DNA of 64,000 nucleotides from Linnemannia schmuckeri (lineage: Eukaryota > Mortierellomycota > Mortierellomycetes > Mortierellales > Mortierellaceae): positions 1,798,001 through 1,862,000 of the forward strand of contig JANATG010000005.1 in assembly GCA_029449235.1 (NCBI GenBank), given 5' to 3'. Below are positions 56,560-64,000 of this stretch, piece by piece. The position numbers were made by a program, and so were the translations under genes. Every line of letters starts with the position of its first letter. The first letter of the stretch is position 1. Below the pieces are notes generated by a model that did no database searches, was not told the origin of the DNA, and worked only from the letters and a program-made list of their open reading frames with translations.

Positions 56560-59500
56560 ATGCAGTCGTCAATGACCTCACAAACATACGGCAATAGACC
56601 CAACCCCTTGGCGCCAATACAGTACACTCCTTCCCGCCCATACATACCCAAGAACTCCAGTCCAGCACAACTGAAACAGCAATCTCAGCAGGATCAGTGC
56701 CAGCAACAGCAGCAACAACCACAACGTCCGACTTCTCAGCATTATCAGCCTTCTCTCCAATACCCGCCTTTGCATCACAACTACAACAACAACCATAATG
56801 CCACCTCTCTTCTCTTTCAGCAAGAGCCAGCCTACTCTGCCAACGCTAGCGACAGGACTTCTTGGGCACACGCATACAGTAACAATTACAGCTCGCAGGT
56901 CGAGCAACCCCTTGTGGTGCCTCCGTCAGGGTCAGCACGATCGCCTTTTTCGTATTCGCCAAAAGCTCCTTCTCCGCGTTCAATATCGCCATTACCCAGC
57001 CATGACACATCATATGTCCCCTACAACGGCTATCAACAGCCTACACCATCATACGATCCATACTCCAATGGCAATGGTGCTCCCTCCCCTCAGCTGCCAC
57101 AACAACCTCATCCATACTATCAACCCCAGCAACAGCAGCACCATCAGCAACTCTCGCTACAACAGGATTATCGGAGTCAGCTCCAATCGCAGTCTTGCCC
57201 CTCAGATTTGAACAACACAGGCCACCCTTCGCCCTCAACAACCTATACACTCGCCAACCCAACATCTATGAGTAGCTACAGCAGTTGGAGCCAACCCTCT
57301 TCGCCCTGCTTCTCCCCTTCATCTTTTGGAAGCCGCAGTAGTATGCATGGATCATTCAATAGCCACCATTCGATTACAAGGACACCTTCCCTCTCTATGG
57401 CAGGTCGGCTTTTGATCGATTTCAATCCGGGTATCCTCTCAACCATCGCTGTTGCCTTCAGGCAAAAGATGCTGGAGAACGAGTCCAAGAGGAAAGAGTC
57501 AGCGAGTTACGGTCTCGAATTTCCTGTCACTTTTACTGGCAAGGAGGCAGTGGTGAGTTGTCCCTTTACCGCTGATCCGAGTAGTAACGCGTTTTGTCCT
57601 CTCCTCAGTATTGCGCAAGATCTGACCAATGCAGCGCACCGCGCCGTACTCACCTCTTTTACTTACATTCTACTTATCTAGGACATCATCGTTGAGTTGA
57701 CAAAGCTGGATCATCGGCGACATGCTCTCTCGATCGCCAGGTCCTTGGAGAAGCAACTACTGTTCTTTGGAGGCGGAGTCGACCTGATTTTTGACTCTAA
57801 CAACGACCAGTACTTTTTCTCGGAGTCAGCACTGGCTTATCTCCCTGGTCAATCCGAGTTTCCAGATGTGCCAACGGGTGTGTTTCCTTATAGTGCCAAG
57901 TGCTACAGCTATGGATGCTTGCCTGGAAGTTCCTCGTGCTATTCTTATCTGTGTCCCAACCGCCGGTCGATCGTAAGTCGCAGTCGCAGTTTTCAAAGGC
58001 TGTTATTTCGCCAAAATGACATCTTTGTTCTTGATGCCGAGCAAAGAGCCTAAGACGCACGCGCGCCTTTTAATTTTAACTAACTATAGAATAGCGTCCT
58101 GGAGCGGAAGAACAGTGATGCCTCGACCCTTGGTAGTCAGGAAAAAGTCTGGGCCAACTCTGTTCCTGCAAGCGTGCTGGCTGCTGCATCCAAGAAGGAG
58201 CGCACCCGGCAGGAGATCATTTTTGAAGTCATCAAGACGGAGCAAAATTTTGTCAGAGATCTGGAGTTGCTTGAGGAGGTTAGTCATTCTGTGTCCAACT
58301 GCACTGTTACTTGATAAGCGAACGTTATTTTTTGGCATGGTACTTATTTGTTCACTATTTTCCGCGCCTTGTAGATCTTTATTACGCCTCTTCGTGCAAG
58401 CGACATCATTGCCCCAGAGCGTCTGGAGAATTTTATCGAGGACATCTTCCTCAACTACAACGAAATCTTGGATCTTAATCGTGCCTTGCTCGAGGCACTC
58501 AAGGCGCGACAGGAGGAGCAGCCCTTGGTGGAGGCAATCGGTGACGTTTTACTTCCTCACATCGTAGGATTCGAGGAGGCATACACTCGATACATTCCCA
58601 GGATCGCCATATCGGAATATATCTATACGAAGGAGTCAAAACAGAATCCGAGGTTTAAGCAGTTCTTGGATGATTGCACGCGCCATCCCGAAGCCCGTCG
58701 ACTTGGTTTGCGCCACTTTCTCAGTCAACCTTATCAGCGACTTCCCAGATATCCGCTTCTACTCAGCCAGGTGGTCAGCAAGACAGAGGATGGCCTTCTA
58801 GATAAGGAGATTTCTCAGGAGGCGCTGGATGTCTCAACCAAGATCAGCAAGCGTGTCAATGCGTGCATGTCCGACGGTGCCTTGCAGGTGCGGCTTTTAA
58901 CAATTCAGGACAAGATCACCTGGAAGTCTAAGGAGCACAACCAAGATCTCAAGCTGTCAGAAAGATCCAGGCGACTTCACTTTGACTGTCTCGCCAGGCG
59001 CAAGAATGGGTTCGAGGTGCAACCACAGGAGTATCGCGTCTTTGTCTTTGACCACATGTTGCTCGTGACCAAAGAGAAGCGCGACAAGCAGGGCGAGAAG
59101 GACGACCTTATTTACCAAGTTGCCATGAACGTAAGTGGTAACAATTGCGTTCTTTCTTTCTTATCTAATCATTGATGAGCTTATTATACTTAAGACCTCG
59201 TCTTCCTTTTTAATTTAGCCAATTCCACTCGAACTCCTGAATGTTTGGGCGGATGACGGCAAGCCCTCATCCTCTCCCGGAAAGGATCCAGCAGCGAGTA
59301 AGAGGAGGAGTACCGGCGCCAGCTACCTTTCGCATGGGGAAGCTATGGCGGCTATTATGGCACCTGTGGACGTCAGCAACGCGATTCATCGTGCATCAGT
59401 AATAGACCCAAAGAACCCTAATGCTGCTCCTGTCACCATCGAGCATCGCGGACGACGAGGAGGTCTTTACGTACTTACCATGGTCCAAAAGGATCGTGAT

Positions 59501-61430
59501 GAGTTTGTGGAGCGGATCAAGACCGCCAAGGATCTTCGGAAACGAGTCCTGTCTGGCAACCAGCTGTTCCAGACGAACTTTATCACGGAGATGACTGCGC
59601 AACCACCATCATCAACACCATCATCAACATCAGCATTGTCAAGCTGTTTGGATGGAAAGCGGGTCACCTGTACGGCCCCGTATCTCAACGTGCTGGATCT
59701 CAAGAAACGCTTGGTTGTTGGAACGGAGAATGGAGTGTATATCGGAATGGAGGATGATCCCGCGAGCTTCCGACTTGTCATTGACGATATCAGCGTTAGC
59801 CAGATCAGCGTCCTGGAGGCCTACCACATGCTCTTGATTTTGTCTAACAAGGTCCTGAAGGCGTACAACATCAGCTGTCTGGAGCCTAACGCCGACAAGT
59901 CTCTTCAGGTCGGACAGCAAGTGGGCAAGAGCGTTCAGTACTTTACCGTCGGCGAGTATGACGGAAAGACGCTTTTGGCTGTGATGCGAAAAAAGGGCTC
60001 GAGCGAGAGCCAGTTTTCGGTTTACGAACCCGTCGAGAACGCTGTTCTTTCAGGCCACCACCACCGCGGACTCAGCCTGAGCTTCGGAAAGTCGAACAAA
60101 TCCGAGTGGTTCAAGTCCCAGTACGAGTTCTATGTTGCGTCCGACTCTTCCCGGCTAATCATGTTCTCCAAGATGGTGTGTGTTGTCTGTCCCAAGGGGT
60201 TCGAGCTGTTGAGTTTAGACAACCTCAAAGAGACTCAGATTTTCCCCGCTAAGGGCGACCCTGACTTTGCATTCCTGGCCAAGAAAGCAGACAGCGCCCC
60301 TGTCAACATGTTCAAGATCTCTTCCGACGAGTTTTTCATGTGCTACACAGGTAGGCCTTTGATTACCTTTTCTCCCTTTCTCTTTAGCTTTTTTATTGGT
60401 TTAAGCAGAGTCTAACATATCATCGCATTGCCTACTTATAGATTTCGCGTTCACGATGACAAAGGCAGGAGGACTTGCCCCGAAGGCATTCATTGAGTGG
60501 GAAGGTCGCCCAGATTCCTTTGCCCTGGTTCACCCGTACATCATCGCGGTGGAAAACGATTTGATTGAAATTCGACACATTGAGACCGGTGCACTGGAAC
60601 AGCTCATCTTTGGCGACAATATTCGATTGCTATACTCGGATGTGGATCTCATGGGGAAGAATGTGATCCACCTGCTTATGGTATGTATTAGTCCATGCTG
60701 ACTCCTATCAAGTGAATTTTATGTTTGACAAGAAGATATCTAACCCCATTGTTTGCTATTTTCTTATCGATGCTAGTCTGACCCAAAGAAGCCTGATCTT
60801 AGACAGATTGTCAAGCTGTCCAAAGCCCCTATCCGCAAATCCACTATGGAGCCAATCCGATACCAACCCAAGACCTCGTTCACGTCCCAGCCAGACTTGT
60901 TTTCGCCGAGTGATAGTCGAAGATCATCGACTGCATCCAAGACTCCTCTTTCGCCATCGTTCCCGACGTCGATCAACTCTCCGTCTTACCCTGCTGCACC
61001 TGCCATCCCAGTTCGACCACACTCTCAATTTATCCAAAGCCAATACGGTGCGGGTTTTAGTGTTCACAGTAATGGTGTTCAGCAGGGATACGACGTGCCT
61101 CCTATTGTTCATATGGACATGCCAGTGCCTCAGCCGTACGTCCCTTCGACGTCGTACTCGACACCCAAGAACAGCACCGCCCCTATATCCTCTGCAAGGC
61201 CACCATCGTCGCCAAGCTACGCGCATAAACGTCTGTCTGGCACTCCATTGACACTCTACCCAGTGCAGGAAGCACCTGAGAATGCAAGAGAGAGTCCGTA
61301 TGCGCCAGGCCATAGCCAAGGATACCCTCAGGTGTTCCCAGTGGCGGCTCCTGCGCCCATTGCGGGACCTCCAGCTGTTGCTGTTCCTGTCCCTGTCCCT
61401 GTACAGTATGTAGACTCGCCTTTTCTTTGA
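56560..61430 (+). CDS. Rom2/Tus1-like Rho guanine nucleotide exchange factor (DEP-DH-PH-CNH)
   Basis: Seven exons: 56560-57552, 57682-57972, 58090-58278, 58375-59130, 59219-60350, 60442-60680, 60777-61430; 1417 residues, all phases consistent. Gln/Pro/Ser-rich N-terminus (1-285); DEP-like domain (about 310-390, FTGKEAVDIIVELTK, RHALSIARSLEKQLLF); DH domain (about 460-650, EVIKTEQNFVRDLELLEE, LSQPYQRLPRYPLLLSQV); PH (about 690-850, with VFVFDHMLLVTKEKR); citron homology domain (about 870-1200); and a Ser/Pro-rich tail. It should activate Rho1 at the membrane, upstream of glucan synthase and Pkc1 in cell-wall integrity. Intron 3 uses the donor GTTAGT. A gene for a WSC-type potential sensor lies ~6.6 kb away, which is suggestive but may be chance. 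Confidence 0.95.
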
Positions 61431-61554
61431 GAGCTAAAATTGTGGCTTGTTCTGAATGAAGACTGTGACTCTTCTAAGTTTCATACGACGGAAATAAAAG
61501 AAAAAAAATAAATTCTCTCACCATTCATCATCCCAGTTCAACGCAAAAACAACC

Positions 61555-61707
61555 ATGGCTGAAATCGAGAAGAAGGTCGACGATCTGACCCTGAACCCCC
61601 CTGCTGCCGACAAGCCCCAAGGAAAGCCCAAGGAGAAGAAGGCCAAGAAGCCTGTCGCCGAGGGCTCCTACCCTCTTGAGGTACTTGCTTGATTCACACG
61701 CACTCTG

Positions 61708-61760
<53 letters not shown>

Positions 61761-64000
61761 CATTCACACAGACCAGACAGAGAGCATATGCCATACCACA
61801 CCAGTCCAAACACTCTTTGCTGCTCACTAGCTGTCGCTTGAGCTGTAGTTTTAACTGGAGTTGTCAGGAAGACTCAATGACAGGACACTTTTATAGGACG
61901 AAAATAACAAAACGACATCTCTTTGCTTGGAATCATTCATTCGACTTGGTGGCAAACAATCGAATAAACAACAACCATCGCCTAGTAACCTCAAAGGACA
62001 ATGACTCACACTCGCACTTCTCCTTTGTTTTGGTATCCGGCAAACGCTATTTCTTTTCCTTTAGGTCTCCCCTACCCCCGAGTATGTCGCTCACCGTATC
62101 GCCATGTTCGACGAGCTCAAGAAGAAGGCTGACGAAGCTGACGCTGGTAAGAATAGGGCTTCTTCCAAGACTATCAGGACGGATACTTTTACATTCGATG
62201 ATTGTATCTCACACCAGACGACTGACTCTATTGTGATTGCTTCTTTTTTTGTTGATTACTTGTCCTTTGCACATTTTAGCTCAGCCTCGCGTCCCCATCA
62301 CCATCACCATGCCTGATGGCTCTACCCGCGAGGGAACGGCTTGGGAGACTTCGCCCTTGGATATTGCCAAGCAGATCGCCAAGTCTCTTGCTGAGCGCGT
62401 TGTCATCGCTAAGGTAAACAATACAAGGATATAGCGCAGGTTGAAGGGCGCGATCAATTGACGTTTGTCATGATGGAGCATGAACAATGAACACGACTAT
62501 CTCTAACGCCTAGATGCCCTTTACTGCCGGTCATGACTATAGGTTGACAAAGTTCTTTGGGATTTGGAGAGACCCATGGTTGCTTCATGCAAGCTCGAGC
62601 TCTTGGACTTTGAGCACGAGGAGGGCAAGGCCGTGTTCTGGCATTCGTCTGCTCACGTTCTAGGAGAGGCTTGCGAGAAGCACTACGGATGCCACTTGTG
62701 CATTGGACCACCAATTGAGGATGGTTTCTACTACGAGATGGCCATGAAGGATGAGCGGTATGTCTATATATTTTGGATTCCAAGGATATATACAACCTTT
62801 ATGCAGACTTGAGAATCGATGATGTTTATATTACTTATCGACGCTTTGATATATCCTATTTTGCTCTTAGTGTTGTTTCCCAGAGCGACTATGCTAACTT
62901 GGAGACTTGCGCCAAGAACGCCATCAAAGAGAAGCAGCAGTTTGTTCGTTTGGAGATGAAGAAGGAGGAGCTCTTGGAGATGTTCAAGGTTAGCTGATCA
63001 TTTTATGACTCCGCCCCTTTTCGGCAGTTATCTACACAGCGTCCTTGGAGATGGATAAATCAGGATACGATGGACTAACGTATCAAAACTTCTCTTTATT
63101 TTCTACTACAGCACAACCAATACAAGGTTCATTTGATCCAGTCTAAGATCCCCGATGGTACCTCCACTACTGTCTACCGTTGCGGACCCTTGATCGATTT
63201 GTGCCGTGGACCCCATATTCCCAACACTGGCAGAATCAAGGCGTTCGCCGTCATGAAGGCAAGTTGTAACTTTTGTGCTTTTCACATTCAATGTCGAGAT
63301 ACAAGGCACAAAAGGTGAATCTAGGACTGAAAGCGCAGTATTTCTAACATATCACACCTTTAATTAACGCTTGAATTATAGAACTCTGCTTCGTACTTCT
63401 TGGGTGATGCCAAGAACGACTCTCTTCAGCGTATCTACGGTGTCTCTTTCCCCGACACCAAGCAGATGACTGAGCACAAGAAGTTCTTGGAGGAGGCCGC
63501 CAAGCGCGACCATCGCAAGATCGGAAAGGAGCAGGAGCTGTTCTTCTTCCACGATCTCTCCCCTGGATCGTGCTTCTTCCTCCCTCACGGAACCCGCATC
63601 TACAACACCCTTATGGATTTCATCAAGGGCGAGTACCACAAGCGCGGATACACTGAGGTCATGTCGCCCAACATGTACAACGTCAAGTTGTGGCACACTT
63701 CGGGACACTGGCAGAACTACCAAGAGAATATGTTCTCGTTTGCCGTTGAGAAGGATACCTTTGCCCTTAAGCCCATGAACTGCCCTGGACACTGCTTGAT
63801 GTTTGGCGTCCGTGAGCGTTCGTACCGTGAGCTCCCTCTCCGCTTTGCCGACTTTGGTGTCCTTCACCGTAACGAGGCCTCTGGAGCCCTCAGTGGTTTG
63901 ACCCGTGTCCGTCGTTTCCAGCAGGACGATGCTCATTTGTTCTGCCGTCTCGACCAGCTCGGAGCTGAGATGGATGCCACCCTCGACTTTTTGCAGTACG
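61555..64000 (+). CDS. THS1: threonyl-tRNA synthetase, cytosolic (3' end outside window)
   Basis: Exons 61555-61680, 62065-62146, 62280-62413, 62543-62757, 62871-62988, 63112-63258, then 63382 to beyond the window; the first ~480 residues are present. A Lys-rich eukaryotic N-terminal extension (KPKEKKAKKP) is followed by TGS (RVPITITMPDGSTREG) and an editing/SAD domain with HSSAHVLGEACEKHYG and CGPLIDLCRGPHI. The class II core follows, with PMNCPGHCLMF and RFADFGVLHRNEASGALSGLTRVRRFQQDDAH. The order and lack of a mitochondrial presequence fit the cytosolic enzyme that charges tRNA-Thr. Intron 6 (63259-63381) appears to be GC-AG (AAG|GCAAGT). Intron 1 contains T51. Only 124 bp separate this start from the stop of the Rho GEF. 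Confidence 0.95.
61710..61760 (+). repeat. T51 homopolymer in intron 1 of the threonyl-tRNA synthetase
   Basis: Uninterrupted T run on the sense strand, 30 bp after the donor. Confidence 0.95.

Overview
The window is nuclear DNA from a filamentous fungus, most likely an early-diverging Mucoromycota/Mortierellaceae type. This is an inference from several signs: short GT-AG introns of about 60-300 bp, CT-rich leaders before the start codons, Frizzled-like 7TM receptors (rare in Dikarya), a degraded XPG-like nuclease of a kind I recall as expanded in these fungi, and Gln/His/Ser-rich regulators. No species can be named from the sequence alone.

Layout. From 1 to about 10 kb the DNA is gene-poor and repeat-rich. 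It holds an XPG-like nuclease fossil, an element bounded by 103-bp inverted repeats that carries a 5'-truncated LINE with a perfect target duplication, a tRNA-Arg, a MITE-like element, a GAATCG-repeat hairpin element and a frameshifted ORF. From 10 to 23.5 kb lie a secreted Pro-rich protein with a DUF3712-like C-terminus (minus strand) and a tandem pair of Frizzled-like receptors (plus strand). From 23.5 to 30.4 kb there is a second repeat island: a nested stack of LINE fragments inserted into one another, a chimeric retroelement that shares the LINE tail, a tRNA-Thr joined to a dispersed retrosequence, and an inverted-repeat element. From 31 to 64 kb the DNA is ordinary gene-dense: peroxisomal enoyl-CoA hydratase 2, a Yap-type bZIP factor, a bHLH factor, an uncharacterised low-complexity protein, an M14 carboxypeptidase, a WSC-domain membrane protein, the XPC/Rad4 repair protein, a Rom2-like Rho GEF and a cytosolic threonyl-tRNA synthetase that runs off the end.

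How the genes relate. There are no operons. The WSC-domain protein and the Rom2-like Rho GEF both belong to families of the fungal cell-wall-integrity pathway and lie about 6.6 kb apart with XPC between them. The hydratase and bZIP genes, the bHLH gene and its neighbour, and the carboxypeptidase and WSC gene are convergent pairs. Exon structures below were built by hand from splice consensus, reading-frame continuity and family motifs. Introns are GT-AG except one GC-AG intron in the threonyl-tRNA synthetase.

The most interesting parts are the tandem Frizzled-like receptors with a miniature Cys motif instead of a full cysteine-rich domain, the nested LINE stack with readable target duplications, and the retrosequence that carries part or all of a tRNA-Thr gene.
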